Notes: generated by a model not told the origin, from the letters alone. 64,000 nt of DNA from Acidimicrobiia bacterium (GCA_022826705.1 JAJDUJ010000017.1:29561-93560), one strand, 5' to 3'; shown: positions 38,272-47,127, numbered from the stretch's first letter. A program made the numbers and translations.

Positions 38272-38765
38272 AGGTCGTCTCCTGTCTGTACGCCTCGGAC
38301 CGCTCGGGCGGTGGCCGAGCCGGCCACTTGGCGTGAATCAAGGCCGAGCATTGAGAGGATCAGAAGAGGCTGGGTTACCCAGACGGTTGTCGAAACCGTG
38401 TCGCCTTGGACTGAAAGCGACCACTTCTTGTGCTGGCCTAGGTATTCGGCGGCGGCGACTTGAGCCAACGTCGGGTCAACGGACACGTTCCCAGGCTCTT
38501 GGTAAATCGACTCACTTGAGATTGCCTGGGCACCAGCTCTGGCTGCTTCTAGGGCCAATCCTGAAGCGGTTCGCTTGGCATCCAGGATCTGGGCGCCGTC
38601 GTACGCCAGACCGCCGAGCATGACCAGCGCGACAGCTAAGACGACGAAGAACACGCTGACCTGGCCTCTTTGACGACATCCCGGCGTCCCAGCCCAGGTC
38701 TGGCTTTGACAACGTCTCCACCGTTGGGAAGAACCAGGCCACCATTGAGAAGTACGCCAGTACAC
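38268..38765 (-). CDS. TadG-like pilus-assembly protein
   Basis: A 165-residue protein. After a basic, Trp-rich leader comes RQRGQVSVFFVVLAVALVMLGGLAYDGA, the TadE/TadG-type cleavage context and hydrophobic helix, then ILDAKRTASGLALEAARAGAQ. The rest is an extracytoplasmic domain. GTG 38765 starts 2 bp after the stop of the preceding TadE gene. A long leader of about 33 residues before the helix is unusual, so a later start is possible. Confidence 0.75.
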   Translation of the reverse strand: MYWRTSQWWPGSSQRWRRCQSQTWAGTPGCRQRGQVSVFFVVLAVALVMLGGLAYDGAQILDAKRTASGLALEAARAGAQAISSESIYQEPGNVSVDPTLAQVAAAEYLGQHKKWSLSVQGDTVSTTVWVTQPLLILSMLGLDSRQVAGSATARAVRGVQTGDDL

Positions 38766-38767
38766 AA

Positions 38768-39217
38768 CTACGAGACTCCGCTTCGATAGTGATCCACCAC
38801 AGAGGTGAACTCAGCGACAACCGTGCGGCTGCCGGGGATGTTGAGCAGAGTCAGGTCGGACAATCGCACCGCGCAAGAAATCTGGATATGAACCTTGCCG
38901 CCTGGTCCAAGATTCATCTCCCGGACACGAACTTGGGGTCCTCTGTGGCAGCCAATGTCCAACTGGTTCAGGGTGGACTCTGCCGTTGTGACTGCTGCCA
39001 TCTGAGCTGCTGATGGCGACTGGGATTGTGTTGCTGCCCGGGCCGCATTGCGGGCCGCGGTTGTCAACTTGCTTTCGACCACACCGACTCGACCGGCAGC
39101 CACGACGAAGAGCAAGAGCATGGCCATTAACGGGGTGAGAACCGTCAGCCCGACCACGCTGCTGCCTCGCTCCTGGCTATTGCCGAGCCGGCTACACCAC
39201 CGGCGACAGGGATTCAT
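38768..39217 (-). CDS. TadE-like minor pilin
   Basis: A 149-residue protein with short leader MNPCRRWCSRLGNSQERGSS, then the helix VVGLTVLTPLMAMLLLFVVAAGRVGVVESKLTTAARNAARAAT. This is the TadE pattern in which Glu/Gly before the helix marks prepilin processing. Two Cys residues in the mature part (IGCHRG and ISCAVRL) could form a disulfide. ATG 39217 overlaps the upstream stop as ATGA. Confidence 0.8.
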   Translation of the reverse strand: MNPCRRWCSRLGNSQERGSSVVGLTVLTPLMAMLLLFVVAAGRVGVVESKLTTAARNAARAATQSQSPSAAQMAAVTTAESTLNQLDIGCHRGPQVRVREMNLGPGGKVHIQISCAVRLSDLTLLNIPGSRTVVAEFTSVVDHYRSGVS

Positions 39218-39621
39218 CTTTGATTCACGGGAATGAAGACTTCGCGCGAACCTGCGGCAGTAGAAGAGATTGTTGGCCTGTATCCAGGGATCAGCGACTT
39301 CACCGTGGCCTCTACGGTCACCGAGAACTGCGAACGGCTGGTATGAGAAGAGATGTGGACGTTCGACAATAGGTTTTCGGCATACGTTCCGATGGTGGAC
39401 TGAGCAGCGGCTCGGGCCACATCCTCGTTCCCCGATGCCCCCTGGCCGGCTTGGGCGCCGTCTTGGGCAGCGGCGTCGACGATGGCTTGGGCATGGGAGA
39501 CCAGGGCTGCTTGAACAATCAGAAGAACTATGAGCATGGCAATGGGAATAGCGAGGACTGCGGTTGTCACCTCGCCCCGCTCGCCCTCGGTTCCCTGGTT
39601 GGCCTTGCCCTGCTTGATCAG
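39214..39621 (-). CDS. TadE-like minor pilin, apparent CTG start
   Basis: A 135-residue protein: leader LIKQGKANQGTEGERGE, helix VTTAVLAIPIAMLIVLLIVQAALVSHAQAIVDAAAQDGAQAG, then an extracytoplasmic domain. No ATG, GTG or TTG lies close upstream in frame. CTG 39621 overlaps the stop of the preceding pilin gene as CTGA. The only near alternative, the GTG just after the ERGE motif, would remove the processing motif. Confidence 0.72.
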   Translation of the reverse strand: MIKQGKANQGTEGERGEVTTAVLAIPIAMLIVLLIVQAALVSHAQAIVDAAAQDGAQAGQGASGNEDVARAAAQSTIGTYAENLLSNVHISSHTSRSQFSVTVEATVKSLIPGYRPTISSTAAGSREVFIPVNQR

Positions 39622-39824
39622 CTGATCTTGCTGGTCTGGTCGGAGATAAAGGTGGTGATGACCACCCCAGCGGCAACGGCTGCGGCTACCAGCACCGCGA
39701 TGATGATCACTGTCGAGGTCACGTCTCCGCGCTCGCTTTGCCACGCCCGGTGGACTCGCTGTTGGAGTCCTGACAGTGCTGCGGCGACAAATTGACAGAA
39801 CTTGATGGACAATCTCAATGTCAT
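39618..39824 (-). CDS. Flp-like small pilin
   Basis: A 68-residue protein with a basic leader of about 30 residues ending SERGDV, then TSTVIIIAVLVAAAVAAGVVITTF and a short polar tail. The size, single helix and position between the TadC gene and the TadE genes fit a major pilin of the Tad system. The Glu at mature position +5 typical of Flp is not evident. It lies 76 bp after the TadC gene, the only gap of note inside the operon. Confidence 0.65.
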   Translation of the reverse strand: MTLRLSIKFCQFVAAALSGLQQRVHRAWQSERGDVTSTVIIIAVLVAAAVAAGVVITTFISDQTSKIS

Positions 39825-39900
39825 CTCCGGTGAGGTCTCGATTGGGGCGGTTCAAGCCGCCGATAAGCTGGCACTCTGGGGTCATGTCGTGCTGGAGCAT

Positions 39901-40779
39901 TCACGTGCTAAGAATCGCGGCAATTGCCGGGTAGCCGATGAGTCCCAGGAATGCCGAGAACATCAGAACAACCGGGAGCGACATGCGCTCGGTGGTCTGC
40001 TGGGCTTCAGTCTCAGCCTCGTTCAGGGCCCGTTCTCGCAAGCCTCGGGCTTTGACATGCAAGGACGATCGCACCCGAGATCCGGAAGTGCCGGCCAACA
40101 TCAGCCATGCGGCCAGTTCCTCGAGTTCCGTAGAGCCAAGTTCTTGAGCCAGCTTCTTGAGAGCAGTCCATGGTGGCTCGTTGGCCAACTGGGCTTGCCG
40201 CAGCGCCCTGTCAATTTCGATAAACCCCCAGGCCGAACCCTGAGCTGCCGATTCGGCCAACGCCCGTTCTATACCTGAGCCTCCTGACAGGTGGAGGCCC
40301 ATCAAATCCAAGAATGTGCTGATCTGGTCGCGTAGCTCGCGACGCCGAGACCGGGCCCTTTCCCGCAACGACAAGTCTGGGACCAGAAAGAGCAGTCCTC
40401 CGGCCAAGATGGATGCCAGTACAACCACCGCAGGAGAGATCCACACTCGAGCCAACCAGGCGACTATCCAAATTCCCACCGGCAACCCCGCGCCCAGCAC
40501 CAGCATTCCCAGCTTGGCTACTGCGAGCTCTTCCAGGCTTTGGCCGGCAGCCCTCAGATCGCGGTCGACTCGGCGGCCCCGAAACACCAAGGGGCCGAAC
40601 GATCGTGCTGCGGCCCGTCCTAGTCGGTCGCGTCGGGTTCTCGATTGGTAGACATCATCGGCTCGCTGGCCAAGCTCGCTCAGACGGGCCTGCAATGGCT
40701 CGCGGGGAGGAAACAGCCCCCAACAGGCAATGGCGACACCGACTCCGATCATGGTGCCCAGTACCATTCCGATGGTCAT
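39901..40779 (-). CDS. tadC: TadC-like type II secretion F-domain protein
   Basis: A 292-residue polytopic membrane protein. An N-terminal helix is followed by a charged cytoplasmic segment and two helices near 85-135. The T2SSF domain carries ISTFLDLMGLHLSGGSGIERALAESA. The last helix is MSLPVVLMFSAFLGLIGYPAIAAIL. It forms the inner-membrane platform of the pilus with TadB. The start overlaps the tadB stop as ATGA. Confidence 0.88.
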   Translation of the reverse strand: MTIGMVLGTMIGVGVAIACWGLFPPREPLQARLSELGQRADDVYQSRTRRDRLGRAAARSFGPLVFRGRRVDRDLRAAGQSLEELAVAKLGMLVLGAGLPVGIWIVAWLARVWISPAVVVLASILAGGLLFLVPDLSLRERARSRRRELRDQISTFLDLMGLHLSGGSGIERALAESAAQGSAWGFIEIDRALRQAQLANEPPWTALKKLAQELGSTELEELAAWLMLAGTSGSRVRSSLHVKARGLRERALNEAETEAQQTTERMSLPVVLMFSAFLGLIGYPAIAAILST

Positions 40780-41663
40780 TCTGAGTGTCCCTTGACCACG
40801 CTCAGGGTCGGAGGAGTTCGATGAACCTCGAGGGTCCGGGGCGCGGTGTTGAACCGGCTCATCTGTACGAGGGCGAATTCCGATCCGAGGAACAGCCCGC
40901 CGATCCCGGCGAGAGCAATCTGCCCCGACAGGGTGTCGAAGGGCGCCAAGTACGACCTGTTGAAGATCACCATGGCAATGGAGAACGCCGCGACGACGAC
41001 GGCAATGAAGCGGGCGGAGGTGAATTGCCGAGCTCGAGACGCCTCAATCCTCAGTCGCATTGACACTTCTTGGCGAGTGTTCTCGGCCAGATCGCCCAAC
41101 ATTTCCTGCAATGACCCCACTTGGTTGGCTGCTGCCAATCCGAGTGTGACCGCAACGGTGTCTGCCACTGCGTGGTTTACCTCATCGGCAAATTTGGCCA
41201 GGGCATCACATAGAGGCTCCCGCTCAGCCCGGGCGGCGAGTTGCTTGACCTGGGCCCGCACGACCGCTGGAGCGGCCTCTGCTGTGGCCTTCAATGTCTC
41301 GGTTATCCCGGACGCTGCACTGCACGTGTCCCGGACCATCTCCACCCAAGTAGCCAAGGCCGCCATTCGATTGACTTCTTGGTCGCGGACTGATTTGGCC
41401 TTCAAGAGGGTCGGCGACACGAAACCAGCGATGCCTGCAGTCAGGCCGGCAACGAGCCATCCGGTCAGCGCAAATGCCGCTAAGGAACCGGCAAGAGCAA
41501 TGGCCGAGCGGAACACGATTGACGTGGGCGCCCATTGGAACTCCCCAAAGAGCTTCCAGTCACGTGCCTTTGGCGAGGCAAGGAAGCCGCGCCAGCCCAG
41601 TGCGGTGACGAAAATTCCCCAGCCCACTGCTGCTCCGATCAGTGCTCCAATCAGAGAGGACAT
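40776..41663 (-). CDS. tadB: TadB-like type II secretion F-domain protein
   Basis: A 295-residue inner-membrane platform protein. Helices lie at about 3-22 and 55-95. The T2SSF domain contains ALATWVEMVRDTCSAASGITETLKATAEAAP, and a helical pair (ARFIAVVVAAFSIAMVIF and LSGQIALAGIGGLFLGSEFAL) closes it. ATG 41663 overlaps the ATPase gene by 13 bp; the frame upstream of it lies inside that gene and is not family-like. Confidence 0.88.
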   Translation of the reverse strand: MSSLIGALIGAAVGWGIFVTALGWRGFLASPKARDWKLFGEFQWAPTSIVFRSAIALAGSLAAFALTGWLVAGLTAGIAGFVSPTLLKAKSVRDQEVNRMAALATWVEMVRDTCSAASGITETLKATAEAAPAVVRAQVKQLAARAEREPLCDALAKFADEVNHAVADTVAVTLGLAAANQVGSLQEMLGDLAENTRQEVSMRLRIEASRARQFTSARFIAVVVAAFSIAMVIFNRSYLAPFDTLSGQIALAGIGGLFLGSEFALVQMSRFNTAPRTLEVHRTPPTLSVVKGHSE

Positions 41664-42955
41664 TGCTGGTCCTCTGGTGCCGATTCCCGCCCTGGGGGGG
41701 AACAGTTGAAGCCGATATCGGCCAAACGCTGTTGCGTGGCCGGTCGTAAAGGGGAACATGGTCGGGCCGGGCACGACCCGTTGGATGCAAACACCTCCGC
41801 GCTGTTGACTTCTCCCAGTGAGGTGCCGGTGACCTCCCGCACCGATCCCACTTGACGTTGGCCGTTCTTTCCCCGGCTGATATGGACAACGAAGTCGATA
41901 CTCTCCGCGATCATGCGGTTGGTGGCCTCTACCGGGATGCGTTCCGTGGACCGCAAGGCGTAGGTGGCAATCTTGCTAAACGCTGCCCGAGAAGAGTTGG
42001 CGTGGATGGTGCACATTGAGCCGTCGTTTCCAGTGGACAGCGCCGAAAGCATGTCCACCACCTCGGGCCCTCGCACCTCGCCGACAATCAACCGGTCGGG
42101 AGACATGGCCAGCGCGTTGCGCACCAACTGCTGCATGGTGATCTCACCGGTTCCCTCAATGTTGGCTGTTCGGGTTTCCAGCTCGATCACGTCGCGATGC
42201 CGGTCTGGGTCTGCGGCCAGGCACAACTCCAGTCGGTCTTCAATGGTGATCAGCCGCTCATCGGGGTCACAGGCGTTGAGAAGTGCGCGCAGGAGTGTCG
42301 TCTTTCCCACGTTGGTCCCACCGCACACGATGATGCTCATCCGGGCTCTCACTGCGGCGTACAAGAAATCTCGGAGCGTTTTGTCCACTGTTCCTAGTTC
42401 GCACAAATCGGCCAAGGTGACCTGCTCGTGGCGGTGGCGTCGAATTGACACCGCGGGGCGTTCCGAGACCGCCATCACCGCATTCAAACGGGACCCGTCG
42501 GGCAGCCGTAGGTCCAGAAACGGGTTGGCGATGTCGAACCGCCGTTCATTGCGTCCGAGCCGAGCAGCCGCCTTGCGTATTAGCGCAACCAATTCGTCGT
42601 CCGACTCGGCGATGGCCTCGGCTCGACGTTTGACGCCACCGGCATATTGAACCCAAACCGTGTCGCATCCGTTCACACTTATGTTTTCGACCGACTCATC
42701 GGCCAACAACCGTTCGATAGGCCCGAGGCCGAACAACGTGGCCAGCACTTCGTCGGCGATGCGCGACTCATCGGCTTCGCCAATCGGGGTGAGAAACGCC
42801 CTCGCCCGATCGGCGGCGATCATGTCAAGGGCTTCATGTATGAAGTGTCCGGCCAGAGCCTTTTGCTTATGCCGGTCGCCGAGTCGGTCTGTCTCCGTCT
42901 GGTCGAGTCTTTGGGTGACCACTGCAAGCACGCGTTCAACGTGGGGACAGGCCAC
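41651..42955 (-). CDS. cpaF: CpaF/TadA-type pilus assembly ATPase
   Basis: A 434-residue hexameric traffic ATPase powering the Tad pilus. The N-terminal domain has FGLGPIERLLADESVENISVNG. Walker A is CGGTNVGKTTLLRALLNA, then ITIEDRLELCL, the Walker B region DRLIVGEVRGPEVVDML and the His box GSMCTIHANS. GTG 42955 overlaps the TAG stop of the CpaE-like gene (TAGTG). The longer open frame upstream lies within that gene. Confidence 0.94.
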   Translation of the reverse strand: MACPHVERVLAVVTQRLDQTETDRLGDRHKQKALAGHFIHEALDMIAADRARAFLTPIGEADESRIADEVLATLFGLGPIERLLADESVENISVNGCDTVWVQYAGGVKRRAEAIAESDDELVALIRKAAARLGRNERRFDIANPFLDLRLPDGSRLNAVMAVSERPAVSIRRHRHEQVTLADLCELGTVDKTLRDFLYAAVRARMSIIVCGGTNVGKTTLLRALLNACDPDERLITIEDRLELCLAADPDRHRDVIELETRTANIEGTGEITMQQLVRNALAMSPDRLIVGEVRGPEVVDMLSALSTGNDGSMCTIHANSSRAAFSKIATYALRSTERIPVEATNRMIAESIDFVVHISRGKNGQRQVGSVREVTGTSLGEVNSAEVFASNGSCPARPCSPLRPATQQRLADIGFNCSPPGRESAPEDQQCPL

Positions 42956-43701
42956 TACGCCGCCTCGCGACCGGCTGGCGCAGCCTGCACGCGGAACTGG
43001 ATTCGATGGACGAGCTCGGTCAGGGTGCGCCACATCAGCAGCCGGCGATGGCGCTGATGGGGAGGTAACCCTCTTCCCAGAGCTTGGGCGATTCTTCGTT
43101 CGTGGGCCATCACGCCGAGGAGGTCGAGTTGACAGGCCTTTGCCATCTCTGTTGGCGAATAGGGGCGGTCGCCAACGCATACCAGTGTGGTGGGAATGTC
43201 GTGGGAGATGGTCCTGCGGGCCTGGTGGACGAGGGGCACGAGCTGATCGAAGCAAGGTCGAGTCACAAGCACCAGCAGATCGCAGTGTTCAATGAGTTCG
43301 GCAGCGGGGGAGTGAGGTCGTATTCGGCCAACGTCAACGACCGCGTCGATGTCGTCAAGGCGGCCAAAGCCATCTGTCAATCGCTTCGCCAGTGAAGCGA
43401 GAACCAACGTTGTGGTTTCTCCACACCCTGGAGCAACGAGGGTGGGCAATTGGCCAGCCAGCAACTGGCAGCTGGCTTGAAGCCGAGCCATGGTCAGCTC
43501 ATGTCGGGCTGTTCCTGATAACTCCACTAAAGACGGTACGGAGGCCAGTCCAAAACGCGCCGCCAAGACCCCGCCATCTCCGTCCGCTTCAACCAAAACC
43601 GCTCGTCGCCCGGTGGTCCACTCCCATGACAGTCCGAGTCCAACCGACAAGCTGGTGGCACCGGGACTGGCCTTTGCACTGCCCACTGCGATGATGCTCA
43701 T
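42955..43701 (-). CDS. CpaE/TadZ-like MinD-family ATPase (degenerate P-loop)
   Basis: A 248-residue MinD/ParA-like protein used to place Tad pili. The P-loop reads AKASPGATSLSVGLGLSW: the signature Lys is kept but the second Lys of GKT is Ala. VLVEADGDGGVLAARFGL and DAVVDVGRI follow. Related actinobacterial septum-site-like proteins carry a similar SPGxT loop, so ATP hydrolysis may be weak or absent. It overlaps the SAF-domain gene by 4 bp. Confidence 0.8.
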   Translation of the reverse strand: MSIIAVGSAKASPGATSLSVGLGLSWEWTTGRRAVLVEADGDGGVLAARFGLASVPSLVELSGTARHELTMARLQASCQLLAGQLPTLVAPGCGETTTLVLASLAKRLTDGFGRLDDIDAVVDVGRIRPHSPAAELIEHCDLLVLVTRPCFDQLVPLVHQARRTISHDIPTTLVCVGDRPYSPTEMAKACQLDLLGVMAHERRIAQALGRGLPPHQRHRRLLMWRTLTELVHRIQFRVQAAPAGREAA

Positions 43702-44456
43702 GGACCTGTCCCAGCCACTATCTGGTGAGACCTCGTCAGCCTGCCAGCCACTTCAGAGACTTCTTGGGAGTCATCTCGTTGCTCTCCCCGAGATGCTTCT
43801 TGGGACTTGTTGGGCAAGAGGATCAGGCGCAGCTCGTTGGACGCAGCTGCCTTGCTGATGACCACTGCGTCGTCAGCGGAGGCCAGTAACGAGAGAAAAA
43901 GCGCTTGTCGGCCTGATTCCCGGATTTCACTCACTTCGGCGACCGTGGCTTGGATGGCCGCATCCAGAGTGTCCGGCGATGCAGTCCGATTCACGCGGTC
44001 AATTCGATCCACGGCATTCGGCTGGTTGGAATGGCTCGTTATCACTACCCCAACTGGTTGCCCTGGGCTGAGATGGGCAATCGGATATTCGCCTGGCTGG
44101 AGCACAGCGCCGACGACGGCTGCTCCTCGGTCAATCAGCGAGTTCGTTGACAACATGCCCGGATGGAAAATCGTCCCCTCGGGAATAGAGGTTCGGACGG
44201 TCCGGCCCACCACGAACTCCAAATCGGCCATCGGCACAAATCCCGCTCCTTGGCCGCTGGCGACTTCCACGGCTCGGAGGTCTTCGATCTCAACAGTCGA
44301 GCCAGAGGAGATGTCACGGGCAGCCACCGCCACCGCAGTGCGGCTGCTTAGTGACGATGCCCACAGGGCGAAGATGATCGCCGCAGTGAGAGTGACGGTC
44401 AGCCCGAGGGCCACCCAGGGGAGCTGTCGTCGGCGATCCTCGCTTGCCATCCGCAT
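43698..44456 (-). CDS. SAF-domain protein (CpaB-like), first gene of the Tad operon
   Basis: A 252-residue protein with one N-terminal membrane helix (LPWVALGLTVTLTAAIIFALWAS) and a SAF domain (about 42-105: VAVAARDISSGSTVEIEDLR, GRTVRTSIPEGTIFHPGML). This matches CpaB/RcpC, the periplasmic part of Tad machines. ATG 44456 or 44450 may start it. It is transcribed from the 44457-44556 gap, which holds an unusual set of inverted repeats. Confidence 0.82.
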   Translation of the reverse strand: MRMASEDRRRQLPWVALGLTVTLTAAIIFALWASSLSSRTAVAVAARDISSGSTVEIEDLRAVEVASGQGAGFVPMADLEFVVGRTVRTSIPEGTIFHPGMLSTNSLIDRGAAVVGAVLQPGEYPIAHLSPGQPVGVVITSHSNQPNAVDRIDRVNRTASPDTLDAAIQATVAEVSEIRESGRQALFLSLLASADDAVVISKAAASNELRLILLPNKSQEASRGEQRDDSQEVSEVAGRLTRSHQIVAGTGP

Positions 44457-44500
44457 GGGTTGTGTCCGGAAGGTCGGGGAGGGAGCCGTCTAGTCGCTCC

Positions 44501-44542
44501 GATGTGGCCAATCTGCCACATCTTGCCTGCTGAAGCAAGATG
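44501..44542. promoter_or_regulatory. two overlapping inverted repeats sharing a central arm (switch-like)
   Basis: GATGTGGC (44501-44508) pairs with GCCACATC (44515-44522) across CAATCT. CATCTTGC (44519-44526) pairs with GCAAGATG (44535-44542) across CTGCTGAA. The two perfect 8-bp hairpins share the CATC at 44519-44522, so they cannot both form in RNA. They lie between hpt and the Tad operon, 45-86 bp before the operon's first start. Either an RNA switch in the Tad leader or overlapping protein operators would fit. Confidence 0.5.
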
Positions 44543-44556
44543 TATTTCAGATATTT

Positions 44557-45123
44557 TTATGAATTGCTGTTTGGCTGGTATTGGCAGATGTGGGGGAGTT
44601 GGCGGTATCGCTCGCCGACGTCGAGGCCGTAGCCCACCACGAAGTCGGGTGGGATCTCGAAGCCCACGTAGCGCAGGTCGAGGTCTTCGTACTGGCGGCC
44701 CTTGCGGACGAGTAGGGCGCACACTTCCAGGCTGGCCGGGTTGCGGGCGGCCAGGTTCTTGCGGAGGTAGTTGAGGGTCAAGCCGCTGTCGATGATGTCT
44801 TCCACCAGGATCACGTCGCGCCCGGCCAGGTCGAGGTCTAGGTCTTTGACAATCCGCACCACGCCGCTGGTGCGGGTGGAGCTGCCGTAGGACGACACCG
44901 CCATGAAGTCGAACTCCACCGGCAGGTCAATGGCCCGGGCCAGGTCGGCCATGAACATGAAGGCGCCCTTGAGCACCCCCACCAGCAGGGGCGCCCGGCC
45001 CTGATAGTCGTTGGTGATGCGGGAACCAAGGTCGGCGATGCAGGTTGTCAGCTCGTCGTTGGAGATCAGGATCGGGCCGGGGTCGCCGTTGCCAGTGGTC
45101 GCCTCGGTGGACACGAGGGCCAA
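44557..45123 (-). CDS. hpt: hypoxanthine phosphoribosyltransferase
   Basis: A 188-residue purine-salvage enzyme that makes IMP or GMP from hypoxanthine or guanine and PRPP. The PRPP site is VILVEDIIDSGLTLNYL near residue 104-120, and the purine side is SYGSSTRTSGVVRIVKDLD and PDFVVGYGLDVGERYRQLPHI. The order tilS-hpt is common in Gram-positive bacteria. It lies 11 bp after tilS. Confidence 0.97.
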   Translation of the reverse strand: MALVSTEATTGNGDPGPILISNDELTTCIADLGSRITNDYQGRAPLLVGVLKGAFMFMADLARAIDLPVEFDFMAVSSYGSSTRTSGVVRIVKDLDLDLAGRDVILVEDIIDSGLTLNYLRKNLAARNPASLEVCALLVRKGRQYEDLDLRYVGFEIPPDFVVGYGLDVGERYRQLPHICQYQPNSNS

Positions 45124-45134
45124 CCTAGTGGTGC

Positions 45135-46007
45135 TTATCTTTGGAGGCCGAGCCGTTGGGAAGATCGGGTAACCCGCCAGCCTCCGCCAATTTCGGTGGA
45201 TCGAATCTCGTTTCGAACCACGGCCATGACCCGTTCAATGGCGGCGGCATCGGGCGGGTGCTCGGCATTGGTTTCCCGCTGGATCCACCGTCGCAGCGCC
45301 ATCTGGGCCAGGGGCTCGGGGGCCTCGGCCATCGCCTTGGCGTCGGTGGGGTCGATGGTCGCTGCCAGCTCGTCGAGCAGGTCGCGCACGCCGCCCATCA
45401 AGCCCGCGCCTCGGGCGATGATCGGAACCACGTCGCGATCGGCGATGTCGCAAAGCAGCGGCAGCAGCTCGTGGCGGACTCGGTTGCGGCGGTGGGCGGG
45501 GTCGAGGTTGGACGGGTCTTGCACCGGCTCCAATCCGAGGGAGTCGCACAGCGCTTGGGTCTCGTGGCGGCGCAGGGCCAGCAGCGGGCGGCGGGCCGGG
45601 TCGATGCCGGCCAAACCGTCCAGGCCTGCTCCCCGCATGAGGTTCAACAGCACCGTCTCGGCTTGGTCATCCGCGGTGTGGCCGGTGAGCACCCCTTCGG
45701 GCAGCACCTGATAGCGGGCTTCCCTCGCTCGGGCTTCCAGGTTGGGGCCGGGGTCGCATTGGGCGGTGCGGGCCTCGAAGTCCGCCCCCCAGCGGTTTGC
45801 CGCCCGAGCCACCACCTCGGCCTCGCCCGCTGAGCCGGGCCGCAGGCCGTGGTCCACATGCCAGGCGGTCACCGAACAACCCGCTTCGGAGGCCAGCACC
45901 AAAAGCGCCAGCGAATCCGGCCCGCCCGACACCGCGCAGTCCACCGCGGTACCCGGGGAGGGGCCAGCAGAGGGAAACGTGCAGCGGGCCAGAAGGTCGG
46001 GAATCAT
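45135..46007 (-). CDS. tilS: tRNA(Ile)-lysidine synthase
   Basis: A 290-residue enzyme that converts C34 of tRNA-Ile(CAU) to lysidine. The PP-loop is AVSGGPDSLALLVLA near residue 25, followed by WHVDHGLRPGSAGEAEVV and LTGHTADDQAETVLLNLMRGAGLDGLAGI. The RRNRVRHELLPLL segment of the substrate domain is present. It lacks the long C-terminal domains of E. coli TilS, as in other actinobacteria. Confidence 0.96.
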   Translation of the reverse strand: MIPDLLARCTFPSAGPSPGTAVDCAVSGGPDSLALLVLASEAGCSVTAWHVDHGLRPGSAGEAEVVARAANRWGADFEARTAQCDPGPNLEARAREARYQVLPEGVLTGHTADDQAETVLLNLMRGAGLDGLAGIDPARRPLLALRRHETQALCDSLGLEPVQDPSNLDPAHRRNRVRHELLPLLCDIADRDVVPIIARGAGLMGGVRDLLDELAATIDPTDAKAMAEAPEPLAQMALRRWIQRETNAEHPPDAAAIERVMAVVRNEIRSTEIGGGWRVTRSSQRLGLQR

Positions 46008-46038
46008 CAGACTGGCTGCGCCGCGGTGGCCGACGCGT

Positions 46039-47121
46039 TCAGCTGGCCAGGGCAGGGGTGCCGTTGACCCGGTCGATCCATTGCTGCGGGTTGCGGATCT
46101 CGGTCATGGTGGGGAGGCGTTCGGAACACTCCCACGCCCGGTTCAAGAGTTCGGGACCGCCTCTGGCTTCCACCATCTCAATAAACGCCTCGCCGGCGGC
46201 GTACTGGTTCAGCTTGGCCTCGATGCCGATCATGCGCTGCACCAGCTTGGACACCCCTTTGGCCGAGTTGCGGCGTTGGCGCAGCACCCGGGCGAAGCGG
46301 GTGGCGTCGGGGATGTGGCCGGCGCCGGCTCGGTCCATGGTCACGTCGCCGTGGCCCTCTAACAGGCTCATCATGCCGCCGATGCGGTCCAGCACCACCT
46401 TCTGCTCGGGGGTGGCCAGAAGGGCGGGGAGGCCTCCGTCGGCCATCAGATCCTCGCCCCGCCGACGGGCGTCCATCACCTGTTTGGCCACCTGCTTGAA
46501 GTGCTCCAGGTCGGGCTCGGCCGCATCGAGGGCCTCTTGCACCAACCCCAGGAAGTGGGGCCGCAGCCACTCGATGCCGGTGAACTGGGCCCGGTGGGTG
46601 GTCTCGTGCAGGGCCAGCCACAGCCGGAACTGGCGGGGGTCGAATCCGTGCTTGTGCTCGAGCGCCATCACGTTGGGGCCCACGTAATAGACCATGTCCT
46701 GGTCCTCGGGCCGGTCGTCTTCGATGATGAGCAGGTCGTACTGGCCCAGCACCCGGGTAGACATCCAGCCCAGCACCGCCCCCATCTCGGTGCCGCTCAC
46801 CCGCTGGGCCACCGGGGCGAACCACGAGGCCGACACCCGTTCGGCCATCTTGTCGGTCACCGGGCGCAGCAGGCGCTGGAAGGAGGCCACGTTGGCGTCA
46901 ATCCATCCGGCTCGAGTGGTCACACGGGCCCGGGCCGCGCCGCACATCGACTTCAGCCCGGTTTCGGCCGCCACCATCTCCTCGGCTTGGGCGGTGAACT
47001 CGGCGAGTTCGGGGGCGAGGCTGCGGTAGTGGTAGGAGTCGAGGAACGGCTCGTGGCCGCCGACTTTCTTGGCTACTCGCTCAGCCAGCCGCCAGTCGAC
47101 GGGATCGGCTGCTGCAACCAC
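46039..47121 (-). CDS. zinc-dependent metalloprotease, actinobacterial HETTH family
   Basis: A 360-residue protein of the family annotated as coenzyme-F420-associated or zinc-dependent metalloprotease. The zinc motif is LALHETTHRAQF near residue 195, preceded by MVYYVGPNVMALE and followed by EWLRPHFLGLV. Later blocks VVLDRIGGMMSLLEGHGDVTMDRAG and RRNSAKGVSKLVQRMIGIEAKLNQYAAGEAF are characteristic. The natural substrate is unknown. GTG 47121 starts 6 bp after the small membrane gene, and tilS follows. Confidence 0.88.
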   Translation of the reverse strand: MVAAADPVDWRLAERVAKKVGGHEPFLDSYHYRSLAPELAEFTAQAEEMVAAETGLKSMCGAARARVTTRAGWIDANVASFQRLLRPVTDKMAERVSASWFAPVAQRVSGTEMGAVLGWMSTRVLGQYDLLIIEDDRPEDQDMVYYVGPNVMALEHKHGFDPRQFRLWLALHETTHRAQFTGIEWLRPHFLGLVQEALDAAEPDLEHFKQVAKQVMDARRRGEDLMADGGLPALLATPEQKVVLDRIGGMMSLLEGHGDVTMDRAGAGHIPDATRFARVLRQRRNSAKGVSKLVQRMIGIEAKLNQYAAGEAFIEMVEARGGPELLNRAWECSERLPTMTEIRNPQQWIDRVNGTPALAS

Positions 47122-47127
47122 CGGGGA

